64,000 nucleotides of DNA, from the NCBI RefSeq assembly GCF_000005505.3, contig NC_016131.3:38354855-38418854 (forward strand), in the 5' to 3' direction. The notes below the pieces were generated by a model. It worked only from the letters and a program-made list of their open reading frames with translations. It made no database searches and had not been told where the DNA came from. A program made the position numbers and the translations under genes. Of this stretch, positions 48,030-60,301 are shown in pieces; within the stretch, counting starts at the first letter, position 1; each line of letters starts with the position of its first letter. Source of the DNA: Brachypodium distachyon. Taxonomy: Eukaryota > Streptophyta > Magnoliopsida > Poales > Poaceae.

Positions 48030-48985
48030 TCTTGGAATTTTGGGTTAGGCCCAAGGCCCAATCTGAAATTAATTCCTGGAAAAAATCTCAAAAGCCCATT
48101 CATGGAGTGGGATGAGGAAGTGGGATTATTCCCACCTTGCTAGTTTAGGGGGAGTTGGACCAATATATAAGGTATGTTGGTTCTCACCTCTTGGGCAAGT
48201 GAGCAAGAGAAATCCCCACGCGCGCTCCTCCTCCTCCTCCTCCTCCTCGCCTCGCCACGCCACGCCACGCCGCGCGCGCACCTTGTTTCGTGGATCGATT
48301 TGGTTTCCTATATAATAAGACGACCGCGGCCTCCGGACGGACCACGCCACAACCCTAGATGTCACGCCCACGATCCAATCTCGCTGTTCGCCGCCAACTA
48401 CGTGCACAGATCGCCGGGAGAGCAGGCCTCCGGAACCCCGACCTTCGAAATCCTGCCCGAGAGACGGTCGATAAGGTTTTTGGGGAGCGTTCTCACGCGA
48501 CTGCTCGCTTCTTCACGTCCCTGTTTCGTCGGCATCATCATGAATGGCCGACGACCTCGGAGATCCCGCGGCTCAGGCTGCCGCTCTAACTCAGCAGCAG
48601 CAGGCTGCACAACTCCAAGCACAGCAGCAGGCTGCCTAACTCCAAGCCCAGGCAACTGCTGCTGCACAGGCGCAAGCGCAGGCGCTGGCCGCTGCCCAGG
48701 AGGTAGTCAAGGCTGCTGCTGCTGCCGGCGTGAACATCGACGCCGCCGAACTCGTCACCGACCTCAACAAAACAAACACAAGAAAAGAATACAGCACCGT
48801 ACGTAATCTGCTCTTTCTTATTGATTTTGATTAGTAGTTCTATTATTCATGCCGTGAAATTAGATGAGTTTTATTGCTGTGCCTTGCTATTTAATTTGTC
48901 TAGTTTGCATGATATAATATGCTACATGTTTTACACAAATTTTTTTTGGATTAAATATTCATCGAAATTACCTAATTACTCAGCA
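48030..48985 (+). mobile_element. Ty1/copia 5' LTR
   Basis: Matches 53,470-54,548 from TTGGAATTTT to TTACTCAGCA. The first two bases are degenerate. It has CCAATATATAAGG (48,160) and CCTATATAATAAGACG (48,309) as TATA candidates and a CTC microsatellite at 48,228-48,250. A short Gln/Ala-rich reading frame (AAQAAALTQQQQAAQLQAQ) lies inside the LTR near 48,548-48,700. Outer duplication: CGATC before it versus CAATC after the 3' LTR (4 of 5). Confidence 0.88.
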
Positions 48986-49018
48986 ATACAAAAACCTTAT
49001 ACGTGTAGGCAATTTTTG

Positions 49019-49860
49019 ATGTCTCAATTTGCTGTCGCATTGAAACCACCTGTGTTTACTGGACTGCACTTTAAGAGGTGGCAGTATAAATGTCATATGT
49101 GGCTCGTGGCTATGGGCGCATGGTGGGCGGTACAACACGGGAAGACTCAAACAGTTGCTCCTCAACAGTTGTATGCTGAGGCTTGTGTTGTAGTCGTCGG
49201 TGCGATCTGTAGTGTGCTGAGAGATAAGCTCGTTGATGCTTATCTGCACTATCAGGATGACAAAGAGTTGTGGGATGCGCTCGATGCTAAGTTTGGCGCA
49301 TCTGACGCTGGTAGTGAGCTATACGTCATGGAGCAGTTCTTTGACTATAAGATGGTTGCAATCCGATCTGTAGTGGAACAAACTCATGAGTTACTGACTA
49401 TGACTAAGGAACTTGCGCAATTCAAGTGTCCACTACCCGACAAGTTTGTCGCCGGGGGCATCATCGCCAAGCTTCCTCCCTCGTGGAGGAACTTTGCTAC
49501 TTCACTAAAACATAAGAGACAAGAAATCTCTGTGGAGAACCTGATTGGAACTCTTGATGTTGAGGAGAAGGCGAGAGCAAAAGATGCTGGCCCCAAAGGC
49601 AACACACAAGAGGGTACGTCCACTGCCAACATGGTTCGGAGGAACAACCGCAACAACAGTAACAACAAGGGAAAAGGAAGGCATTCAACAATGCTGGTCC
49701 AAAGAACACTACCACTTTCAAGAAAAAGAAGAAAGGAGGCAACAAGGACAAGGATCCTTGCTTTGTGTGCGGAGGACTCGGCCACTGGGCAAGTAACTGC
49801 AAGGAACGCAAAGGAGGACAGATTCGGCAAAAGTTTGCTAATTTGACCATTGGCAACAAT
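49019..49860 (+). pseudogene. Ty1/copia gag
   Basis: MSQFAVALKPPVFTGLHFKR at 49,019 opens a copia-type gag (KELWDALDAKFGASDAG, YKMVAIRSVVEQTHEL, LPPSWRNFATSLKHKR). A frameshift near 49,700 moves the CCHC knuckle (CFVCGGLGHWASNC, about 49,761) into another frame. The usual tRNA-Met primer site is not visible after the LTR. Confidence 0.9.
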
Positions 49861-52800
49861 GAGGATGCAGGCGGGTATGGTAATTTATTTACTGTATTTT
49901 CTGTATGTCAGTCCACCGATTGGTGGGTCGATACAGGTGCAACTATTCATGTGTGTGCTGATATTTCCTTGTTTTCTTCATATCAGGCCATCAGCTCCTC
50001 AGCTCCCCATGCTTCTATTCATGGTGATGGCACGGTGGATCTAAAATTTACTTCAGGATAGATCGTGCAGCTGAGGAACGTGCAGCATGTGCCCTCCATT
50101 CAGAAAAATCTTGTTAGCGGATCCCTCCTTTGCAAGGACGGATTTAAGTTAGTGTTTGAGTCCAATAAATTTATTGGTAAAGGTTATGAGTGCGGAGGCT
50201 TGTTCCACTTATCCCTTTCGGATTTTTGAAATAAGGTCGTGAACAGCGTCAATTGTATTAATATTGAGTCTAATGTTTGGCATTCACGACTTTGTCACAT
50301 TAATTTTGATTGCATGACGCGATTAGCAAATCTGAGTTTAATCTCTAAAATCACTGTGGCTAAAGGTTCGAAGTGCCAAGCTTGTGTGCAAGCGAAGCAG
50401 CCTCGCAAGCCTCACAAGGCTGCTGAGGAGAGGAACCTAGCACCGTTAGAGCTCATACATTCTGATCTTTGTGAGATGAACGGTGTATTAACCAAAGCTG
50501 AAAACGTTACTTTATGATTTTCATTGATGATGCGACTAGATTTTGTTACGTGTATTTATTAAAATCAAAGGATGAAGCATTGCATTATTTTAAGATCTAT
50601 AAAGCTGAAATCGAGAATCAACTTGAGAAGAAAATTAAATGTTTGCGGTCTGACCGCGGTGGAGAATATTTCTCCAGTGAGTTTAATTCATTTTGTGAGA
50701 ACACATGGCATAGTCCATGAGAGGACGCCTCCCTATTCGCCCCGGTCAAACGGGGTTGCTGAGAGGAAAAACCGCACGCTGACTGAGTTGGTCAACGCCA
50801 TGTTAGACACTACTGGTTTATCCAAGGCATGGTGGGGGGAGGCGCTATTGACTTCGTGTCATGTCCTAAATCGTGTTCCCACAAAAGATAAGAAGTCACC
50901 CCATACGAGCTATGGGAAAAGAAGAGACTCACACTTTCTTACTTACGGACTCGGGGTTGTTTGGCGAAAGTCAATGTGCCAATTACCAAGAAACGTAAGT
51001 TTGGACCAAAAACCGTTGATTGTGTTTTTCTTGGCTGCACACTTCGGAGTATTGGTTATAGATTCCTGGTTGTAAATTCTGGAGTACCTAACATGAGCAT
51101 CGGTACAATTATGGAGTCCAGGGATGCTACATTCTTTGAGGATATATTTCCCATGAGAGATATGCATAGCACATCTAGAGAGGATCATGATGTACCAGCT
51201 GAACCCGTCAGTTCAGAGGAACATCAGGATCATGGTGTAGCTCCTGAACCCGCCATCCCAGTGGAAAATCTTAAACAAACACTTGATGAGATTCCTGAGG
51301 AGTATGACAATGAAGCCCCTATTAGGGGTAAGCGACAAAGGATTGCTAAATCCTTTTGGTGATGATTTCATTGTGTACCTTGTGGATGACACCCCTAAAA
51401 CCATTAATGAGACCTTTGCATCTCCGGATGCAGACTATTGGAAGGAAGCCATTCGTAGTGAGATGGATTCTATCATGGATAATGGTACTTGGGAGGTCGT
51501 TGACCGTCCGTATGGGTGCAAACCTGTAGGATGCAAGTGGATATTCAAGAAAAAGCTTAGTCCTGATGGTACTATTGAGAAGTACAAGGCGCGGCTTGTG
51601 GCCAAGGGTTTTACCCAGAAAGAAGGTGAAGATTTATTTGATACTTACTCACCTGTAGCTCGATTGACCACAATCAGAGTATTACTATCACTGTCTGCCT
51701 CATATGGTCTAATCGTCCATCAAATGGACGTTAAGACAGTTTTCCTTAACGGAGAGTTGGACGAGGAAACTTACATGAACCAGCCAGATGGATTTGTAAT
51801 AAAGGGTCATGAAGGCAAAGTGTGCAAGTTATTAAAGTCTCTATATGGGCTGAAACAAGCTCCTAAGCAATGCCATGAGAAGTTTGACAAAACTTTAACA
51901 TCTGCCGGCTGTGTTGTAAACGAAGCTGACAAATGTGTATACTACGTCCATGGTGGGGGTGAGAGAGTTATACTTTGTTTGTATGTCGATGATATACTAA
52001 TATTTGGGACTAACCTCAAAGTGATTGAAGAGGTTAAGACTTTCTTCTCGAAGTGCTTTGACATGAAAGACCTTGGTGTAGCTGATGTTATTCTGAACAT
52101 CAAGCTCGTGAGAGGCGACAATGGTGAGATCACATTGTTGCAATGTCACTATGTGGAGAAGATCTTGAGTCGTTTCGGCTATACTGATTGTAAACCTTCT
52201 CCAACTCCTTATGATCCAAGCGTTCTGCTTCGAAAGACCTGACATCTCACATAATTGGAAGAGACCAACTGAGATATTCTCAGATTATTGGTTCGCTCAT
52301 GTATTTGGCTAGCGCAACTAGACCTGACATCTCTTTTGCTGTGAGCAAACTGAGTCGGTTCAATAAGAATCCGGGAGATAATCATCGAAGTACACTCGAG
52401 AGGGTCATGCGCTATCTAAAGGGCACAATGAGTTATGGTATACACTATACTGGATACCCCAAGCTACTTGAGGGTTATAGTGATTCAAACTGGATATCTG
52501 ATGTTGATGAGTTAAAGGCCACGAGTGGATATGTGTTCACACTCGAAGGGGGCGCTGTTTCATGGAAGTCTTGCAAGCAAACAATCTTAACCAGATCAAC
52601 AATGGAAGCAGAACTTTCAGCATTAGATACATCCACGGTTGAAGCCGACTGGCTTCGTGCGCTCTTGATGGCCTTGCCGATTGTTAAAAACCAATACCGG
52701 CGATTCTTATGAACTGTGACAATCAAACTATGATAGTCAAAGTGAACAGTTCTAAAGATAACATGAAGTCATCAAGACACGTCAGGAGACGTCTGAAATC

Positions 52801-52942
52801 TGTCAGAGCAATGAGAAATTCCGGAATAATAGCATTGGGATATATCCCAACGGCTAAAAATCTGGCAAATCCCTTTACAAAGGGTCTATCAAGGAATGTG
52901 ATAGAATCTGCATCAAGGGAGATGGGGTTGCGACCCACGTGA
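49861..52942 (+). pseudogene. Ty1/copia pol (protease, integrase, RT, RNase H)
   Basis: Copia order is kept: protease WWVDTGATIHVCAD (49,921), GAG-pre-integrase VWHSRLCHINFDCM ... CQACVQAK, integrase FIDDATRFCYVYLL, SDRGGEYFSSEF and RSNGVAERKNRTL, then RT from KEAIRSEMDSIMDNGTWEVV with the YVDD site in LCLYVDDILIFGT (51,974), and RNase H ending ADWLRALLMALP, then KNLANPFTKGLSRNVIE. Breaks: stops at 50,059 and 50,228, frameshifts near 50,517, 50,718, 50,920, 51,360, 52,243 and 52,710. Integrase lies before RT, which defines Ty1/copia. 52,943-53,469 is untranslated 3' sequence. Confidence 0.93.
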
Positions 52943-53469
52943 GTTACCACGGCGGTAAACCAACCTATGTGATCGGAGATCCCATGAATTAGGACCTGAG
53001 AAACAAGTCATTGGATAACTGAGGAGAGTGTACATTCTTTATCCCACTCCATTGACTGTATGGTAGCTTGTTTAACTTAATGGGTTCTAACACTTTGCAT
53101 TAATTTGCAAGGGAGATACTGTCCTACAGAGTAGTCTCTAAAGAACACACCTATATGAGCCTGACTGTTGGTTGCAGTCTATGAGATTTGGGTGGTCTCT
53201 AGTAAGCTCATGAAAAGGCCTGGAGAATGACTTATATGCTCCACACCGCGGGGTAGCATTCGGCAGCCTAGTACCAGACAATAATTTAGTGAAGCTCTAA
53301 CACAAAACTGACAATTCAAGGTTTGTCCATTGTTCAGTTGTGCGTGAGTGAAGCTATTTGTTTAGGTGGATGTTCAACCTTAACCGGTCTCCACTGAAAC
53401 GCTAGTATATCAAAAACAGAGTTTTGGATCAACGGCAATTTTATGTGCTTATGAGATATTGTAGGCGAT

Positions 53470-54548
53470 TGTTGGAATTTTAGGTTAGGCCCAAGGCCCA
53501 ATCTGAAATTAATTCTTGGAAAATCTCAAAAGCCCATTCATGGAGTGGGATGAGGAAGTGAGATTAGTCCCACCTTGCTAGTTTAGGGGGAATTGGACCA
53601 ATATATAAGGTATGTTGGTTCTCACCTCTTGAGCAGGTGAGCAAGGAAAATCCCCACGCGCGCTCCTCCTCCTCCGCTCGCCTCGACGCGACGCGACGCG
53701 CGTTTCTTGGATCGATTTTGATTTTGAGTTCGAGTTCGAGCCGTGCTTATATTTTTGGCAGTCGGAATCCGTTGCGGACGCGTAACAAATCCCGATAATT
53801 GTGGAGTTGGTTTTGGTTTCCTAAACCGAACCAAAGTCCACATGCGTGCCTATATAATAAGACGACCGCGGCCTCCGGACGGACCACGCCACAACTCTAG
53901 CCGTCATGTCCACGATCCAATCTCACTGTTCGCCGCCAACTGCTACTCCATCCCGTCGACTGCATGCACAGATCGCCGGGAGAGCAGGCCTCCGGAACCC
54001 CGACCTTCGAAATCCTGTCCGGGAGACGGTCGATAAGGTTTTTGGGGAGCGTTCTCACGCGACTGCTCGCTTCTTCACGTCCCTGTTTCGTCGGCATCTT
54101 CGTCACCAATGGCCGACGTCCTCGGAGATCCCGCGGCTCAGGCTGCCGCTCTAGCTCAGCAGCAGCAGGCTGCACAACTCCAAGCACAGCAGCAGGCTGC
54201 CCAACTCCAAGCCCAGACAACTGCTGCTGCACAGGCGCAAGCATAGGCGCTGCCCGCTGTCCAGGAGGTAATCAAGGCTGCTGCTACTGCCGGCGTGAAC
54301 ATCGACGCCGCCAGACTCGTCACCGACCTCAACAAACAAACACAAGAAAAGAGTACATCACTGTACGTAATCTGCTCTTTCTTGTTGATTTTGATTAGTA
54401 GTTCTATTATTCATGCCATGAAATTAGATGAGTTTTATTGCTGTGCCTTGCTATTTAATTTGTCTAGTTTGTATGATATAATATGTTACATGTTTTACAC
54501 ATTGTTTTTGAGATTAAATATTCGTCGAAATTACCTAATTACTCAGCA
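53470..54548 (+). mobile_element. Ty1/copia 3' LTR
   Basis: Starts TGTTGGAATTTTAGG and ends ACTCAGCA. It matches the 5' LTR with several indels, including an extra ~120 bases near 53,705-53,850 and a 20-base difference near 53,940. The Gln/Ala-rich frame recurs at 54,110-54,245, with a TAG at 54,244. Confidence 0.92.
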
Positions 54549-55321
54549 CAATCTGCCTCGTAGATCCAGTGTGGTGTCGTTACACTGGAGAGATAAATCC
54601 ACTTGTCTGTTTGTCTGTTGGTGGCCGGGCGCCTACAACAGGTTCTTTAAAGAATATATTATAGTTTTTTTTTTGCAAAATGGTGAACAACATAAAAGAG
54701 TACATAGTTGCGCGTTGGAATATATCATTAGTTCGAATATAACAACATAAAAGAGTACATAGCTCCACTGCTCCAGTGCTTCTTTGCCGTGTAAGCTCAC
54801 TTCATCCTTAAATGTTTTTTTGCCTCCTTTTGTTTGCAAGATAACATTAGTTTGAATGAACCATGTATGGTGATCTGCTCCTCTGCTCCTCCAGGGTGTT
54901 TATTCTCATGATATATTCTTGGAACTTTAGCTTCAACTTAAACGAGTGGTTGTTCTAACAACATGCTCTTTCCTCTTTCACCGGGCACCAGGGAGAAAAA
55001 GTATCTGCTGTCAAAGAAATGCAGATAGGACCCTTCAAGAGCACTTAGCGATGTTGCAGCTATAGTGCAGTTCGGTTCTTGCTTTTGAGCTAGTTCAAAT
55101 TTCTGTGATGCCTAATGCATTTGCTCTCTAGAGAGTTCATCTGTTTCTTTTCTTTTCAATGAACCTTTTCTTCTACTTTTCTTTTGGGAAGAGATGTGTT
55201 AATGGTTGTATTGGATATACAATGGAGACCGGTGATTTTTTTTTTGACGATTTATAGATTAACTGTTGGAATGGAGACTGGTTATATTAAATGTGATTTT
55301 TTTTAATCCCTATTTATCCAT
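54549..55321. other. Spacer right of the copia element
   Basis: AT-rich sequence with no credible coding region. It contains a 21-base direct repeat (ACATAAAAGAGTACATAG) at about 54,687 and 54,745. Confidence 0.5.
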
Positions 55322-55479
55322 TAGTGTCGGGCGTGGTGGGATACCGTCACGGAAAATATGGTTCATCACTGTCGGGCATTGTGACCGCCAGTGATTGGCA
55401 CAAGTATACAGTGACGGGTGGCCAGCCCACCACTGATGGCGATTCCCGTCCGACACTGATGAAGTGATCTGTAGTAGTG
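55322..55479. mobile_element. CACTA-type terminal fragment
   Basis: Repeated CACTG(A/T)..GGC and GTCGGGC strings typical of CACTA subterminal regions end in CTGTAGTAGTG at 55,479, the reverse of a CACTAC terminus. No left terminus was found, so it is a fragment or a small deletion derivative. Confidence 0.55.
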
Positions 55480-55496
55480 TATCCTGTGTCGCCCGA

Positions 55497-55873
55497 AAGA
55501 CCAGTACTGTGTGAGTTGGGGATCCAAGATCTTCATGCCAAATGTGTTACTTTATCGACCAAATGGCTTTGGAGCTTGTCAACAAGGAAGATATTTGGCA
55601 AGGCTTGTTGCCCAACAAAGTACCTGGGTCCTGAGACGCATTTGCAAGTGGATTGGAGACCGGGATAACTTTCGATGGAAACCTCGCTCCATCAAAAATG
55701 GCCAATTCTCGGTTAAGCCGTTGTATTTAGCTTTGGTGCATCGTGATGTCCCAATTGCAAGTCATTGTGAAAATGAGAAATTACCTTTTTTTTTTTTAAA
55801 AAAGTTCCTTCGATATTTGTGTCCTGGTGTTATTGTCACAAAGGACAATCTGAATAAAAGGAAGTCGAAGTAA
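55497..55873 (+). pseudogene. LINE reverse-transcriptase C-terminal fragment
   Basis: In shifting frames: LGIQDLHAKCVTLSTKWLWS, then WVLRRICKWIGDRDNFRWKP, KNGQFSVKPLYLALV and VIVTKDNLNKR. This is the order of the C-terminal zf-RVT region of plant L1-type LINEs. At least one frameshift (about 55,620) and a T-run at 55,785 interrupt it. Confidence 0.7.
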
Positions 55874-56572
55874 AGCATGCTGTTTTTATTTTTCTTTCCT
55901 TTTTGACTTGGCTTGGGCTGTCATTTTTTTTTTTGGATATGAGGGAATTGCCGGTCTGACTTGGGTTGTACAGGCCGATAATGCGGCGTTAAATCATAAA
56001 AATATTAAAATATATTCTCATATAGAATTTCGATAATACTGCCATGACCAATAGATTGTGATATTGAATTATTGGAGATGACCCGGGACGACTGTCGCCC
56101 ATGCATGTCTCTCGCGCAGGGCACCTTGCGAGCGAACCCCGCATCCCGTTCTCCTTTTACGCTTCGATGGAGGCGAGCCGCAAAGGATCCCTGCCCCTAG
56201 CTAGGCACCTCGTGCCAAGTTGGAGCAGGCCGGCTGGCTGCGAGAGACAGAGATAGACGCATGAGCATATGATGGATTGCTGGAAGCAATCGATGGAGCA
56301 GCTGCAGCTAGCTGCATGTCTCTGTCCCTGATCATCTCATCTCGTCGTCTCATCTGATCTCAGCTTCAGCTCCATCAGTCTCACACAGTAGCGCGCATGC
56401 AGTACTCCCCCAGCACCACTTCTCCCAGAAGGAAGCAAGCTGCCGCGCGAGCGGGGGCCACACGCCTGTCGCTGACACCGTACGTCCCAGATTCGTCGAA
56501 TCCACCATTAACTCCTCACACCCACCTCCCCCAACCACGCAGACACCAGAACCAGAACCAGACACCCAGCAG
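55874..56572. other. Upstream region of the NAC gene
   Basis: No coding sequence is recognised. The last 400 bases are C/A-rich and may hold promoter elements. Confidence 0.4.
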
Positions 56573-56578
56573 TATAAA
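56573..56578 (+). promoter_or_regulatory. TATA box of the NAC gene
   Basis: AGTATAAAGC, about 290 bases before the start codon. A likely 5'-UTR intron follows (donor GAG|GTAGAG at about 56,664, acceptor GGCTCAG at 56,839). Confidence 0.6.
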
Positions 56579-56865
56579 GCAAGCGCTTGCCCAAGAGCAG
56601 CGACTAGCGAGGCAGCAGCCTACTCCACACTTGGTGCTCTTCCATCCTCTCAGTCGCCCCCACGAGGTAGAGTAATATTAATGAAACCCTCCCACTAGTA
56701 CCAGCTACTGATCCTTCCATTCCTTTGGTTCTTGTGCCGTTCTGTGTGCGTGTGCGTCTTGATCGCTCAGTTCATCAGTTCGTTCCTTGTGTAGCTTCCA
56801 GCATTAACTAATGTACGTCGTTTTCTTTCTTGGCTCAGTGGTGTCGAGATCGTCGGTGGGGATCG

Positions 56866-58747
56866 ATGGAGCGGTACGGGCTGCTGGGCACGCGTGAGGA
56901 GGAGCTGCCGCCGGGGTTCCGTTTCCACCCGACGGACGAGGAGCTCATCAGCTACTACCTCGCGCGCAAGGTGGCGGACGTGAACTTCTCGGGCGCCCGC
57001 GCCATCGCGGAGATCGACCTCAACAAGTGCGAGCCGTGGGAGCTCCCGGACAAGGCCAAGATGGGGGAGAAGGAGTGGTACTTCTACAGCCTCCGCGACC
57101 GCAAGTACCCGACGGGGCTGCGCACCAACCGCGCCACGGGGGCCGGATACTGGAAGGCCACGGGGAAAGACCGCGAGATCCGCAGCGCGCGCACCGGCGC
57201 ACTCGTCGGCATGAAGAAGACCTTGGTGTTTTACCGTGGACGCGCCCCCAAGGGGGCCAAGACCCAGTGGGTCATGCACGAGTTCAGGCTCGACGGCAAC
57301 TGCGCCTACCACTTCTTCTCCAACAACAACGCCACAAGGGTATTACTTCATCATTTTCTTTAGCTTCATCTTTCTTTGCTTCTCTTCCATGCCGTTCTCC
57401 TAGCTAGTACGTATATACTGTTGCATTTTTCTGATTCTAGTTTTAGGATTTTCCTTATCAATGCCGGGCTTTTAAAATCTCTTCTTTCCTTTGGGGAAGT
57501 ACTCCAGTCCAGTAGTACTAGACTAGTCGCGATGATGAGCTTTACTCTTGTGTGAAGTCATGGCTACGGGCTATAGCCAGTGGCGAGTAAAATAGCAGAG
57601 AGCAGGAGCCTCTGTATAATCTCTGTACGTGTGTGCAGATTACATGCGTAGATATGGCAAACGAGAGGCTCAAGTGCAGAGAAAGATTGGCTGCAGCGAT
57701 ACGAATCTTTTCTTGCTCAGTGATCTCAATGCATGCATGCGTATGCATGCACAAGTTACTATATTCTCCCAGATGCGTAAATGCATGCCCATTTTGAATT
57801 ACTAGAGTATCATTTTTTTACTTCGTCTTGTGGAACAAATCGGTCTCCTGGATCGGACAGTCTTTTTTCTTGTTTTTTTTTTGTGTTCACTTTGAGAAAG
57901 CGTAGCTAGCGATCGACTTGCTTCGCAGCAATGTTTTTCCGTGTTTCCGGGGTACATTGATTTCGTCATGTGAAAATGCTATTACTGCTCCTACCTAAAC
58001 AAACATTTACTTAATTTCAAATAAAGGCGTTTCCTTTTCAGAATAGAAAAACTAAAGAACATACACCTGAAAGCAGCTCGCAGCAGTATCCGTCGGCTGT
58101 AGCAGCCATATTGATTAAACAACGTTTTTGCTTACACACGTAGTACCCATTTCGATGCTGACCAATGTGTATGTATCCAGGACGAGTGGGTGATAGCCAA
58201 GATCTTCGTGAAGCCCGGCGCGCTCCCCGCCGCCCGCAACAAGCTCGCCCGCTTCGGCCTGCAGGGCAGCACCGGCGGCGCCGACACGTCCTGCTTCTCC
58301 GACTCCACCACCTCCGTCTCCATCGGCTGCGGCGGCGGGGGCGGGGATACCACCACCAACACCAGCTCGTTATTCGCGGCCGCGGCCGACGGCGAGAGCA
58401 GCTCCTGCGGCGGCGGCAACAACAACAACTGCGGCCGTGAGCTCGTGCCCTGCTTCTCCACTGGCGCCCACATGGACGCCACCCTCCTCGGCATCGGCCA
58501 GTACGACCCGGCCCCGCTGGCCATGGAGCAGCCGCCGGCCTTGTACCAGCTGAGCGCGGCCCGCTCTGTGCAGGACAACCTCCTGTTCCTCTCCGGCGGC
58601 GGCCTGCAGTCCGGCCTAGTGTCCCCGCTTGGCGTCGGCGGAGGGGCTTTTCAGTACTGGCCGACGTCGTCCGGCTACGACATGAAGCCCCCGCAGATGG
58701 CCGTCGGCCCCGGCCAGCTTGACGGCTCCTTCGGCTGGGGCTTCTAG
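56866..58747 (+). CDS. NAC-domain transcription factor (NAM/CUC, miR164-target type)
   Basis: Two coding exons, 56866-57339 and 58181-58747, joined in phase 0, give 346 residues. ATG at 56,866 (MERYGLLG) is chosen because the NAC domain follows at once. Subdomains in order: [58 protein letters not shown] and [33 protein letters not shown] and [18 protein letters not shown] after the intron. The C-terminal half is Gly/Ser-rich, with ELVPCFS encoded by a miR164 site, and ends [12 protein letters not shown] ... FGWGF. Such proteins bind DNA in the nucleus and act in organ boundaries, root branching or senescence. The intron that commonly splits subdomain B/C in this family is absent. It appears intact. 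Confidence 0.95.
58440..58460 (+). promoter_or_regulatory. miR164 target site
   Basis: CTCGTGCCCTGCTTCTCCA (58,442-58,460) is fully complementary to the 5' 17 or more bases of the conserved miR164. Across the 21-base site only two positions differ (the first and fourth of the target). It encodes ELVPCFS, the usual context in miR164-regulated NAC genes. Confidence 0.9.
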
Positions 58748-60247
58748 GCTCATTGCCTGGTTCTGTGCTAAGTATGTCTCCATCTGCTATCTTATCAGTA
58801 TATGCATGTGTTAGCCAAGTACGTAGGTGGTGTTATCATGCCGTAGTTTAAGTTTGGGTAATGCTCTCTCTGTGGTCGATCGATCGTGGCTGCCGGATCG
58901 ATGATCACGACTTCGTAATATGGATCACCAGCTCGCTATTTAAGTCGTTGCCTAGTTAATTTATGTATTATTAGTCCGTGCATGTGGTATGTACTAGTAT
59001 CAGACTACTATCAGTACCGATCGACGTGCACCGCGCGCCGGTTTGTTACAGGACGTGTAGTACTCCAGTATTAGACAATATTAATTAATGTAGCTCAAAT
59101 GAGTGTTACGTGTTTAAGTGTTTGCGTCTGTGTTTTCTTAAAAAAAAAATGTCACATGTGTACCCGTATTCCTTCCACCGCGGTGGCATGCTTGCCTTTT
59201 TTTCCTCCATTAATTATTAATTATGCCACTTTCATCTCCAGTATTAATTCCTTGTGATGACAGAAATGATGAGCTGTTCGGCTTTTAGCACGTTTTGTTG
59301 TGTGTGCGATGTGAGTATACGTGGATAATTAAATTGCTACTGCTTTAAATTATTGAATGGCTGTAGCATTATTCATTCTTATTTGATAATATTTCCATAG
59401 CACGATCATTGTTTATAATTATTATTTACTTAAATATTCCTACGAAGCAATGGCCGACTTCGACAAATACGCTTTCTTTGTGGGAGGGGTGGGAGTGGGG
59501 TGGGAGCGAAAGACAAAAACTACTAGTTTATCCAGAAGATCTTGATAAATATGTACCAAACTGAATGGTTGATGATTATATATCTAGCAAATTAGGGAGT
59601 AGCTTTGGTATAGAATGAACGAATAATCGACCACCAAGCAGTAAGCAATGTAAAGATATCGACTCCTGGTCCCTTTGCCTATCGATTTATTCATTACCTA
59701 TGAACTGATGAACAACTATTTCTTTTAGCCCTGCAAGCAGTAAGCTACGGTCGATGACTCAAAGATTATTTTATTTTCTTTACCTTCGTGTTTGAATAGC
59801 CGGCCACGGAAAATTCTTCTGCAATATCATTTCCCCTATTCTGATGGATGGTTCATCACACCTATTTGTCCAATAGTCTCTTAATATTAAATAAACTTTA
59901 TTGCGTACTCACAGCCTCAACGGTAAGTAGTGTACACCTGCCTCCAAATCATGCCTCTTAGTAATGAAAAGTTGAAAAATTAGTACATAAAACTTTGATA
60001 ATTAGGGCTAACTACCACTCTCCCATTTTGTTGGGACACAAATTCCATGCCAATTTCCCCAATAACCCTGCCGCCCTCTACTGTGTGGGTCGAGTAGGCC
60101 CGCGTACGTTCCTATCATGTCATTCCCAAACATGTTAACCGGCTGTCGTGTTACGACACTACAAAAAAAAAACAATATCATTAGCCAACAACTATTAGTA
60201 AGCAGGCTGTTTGGTAATTATTTGTATAACTATTACAACCAAAATAC
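58748..60247. other. 3' flank of the NAC gene and intergenic DNA
   Basis: AT-rich, with no coding region recognised. The 3' UTR presumably covers the first few hundred bases; a polyadenylation site was not fixed. Confidence 0.5.
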
Positions 60248-60249
60248 TA

Positions 60250-60301
60250 CTCCCTCCATCCCAAAATAATTTTGGGACTGAGATTTTTGGGACAGAGGGA
60301 G
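60250..60301. mobile_element. Very short Stowaway-like MITE
   Basis: CTCCCTCCATCCCAAAAT at the left and TTTTTGGGACAGAGGGAG at the right form near-perfect inverted ends with a TA duplication on each side. It is only 52 bases long, so it is almost all inverted repeat. Confidence 0.75.
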
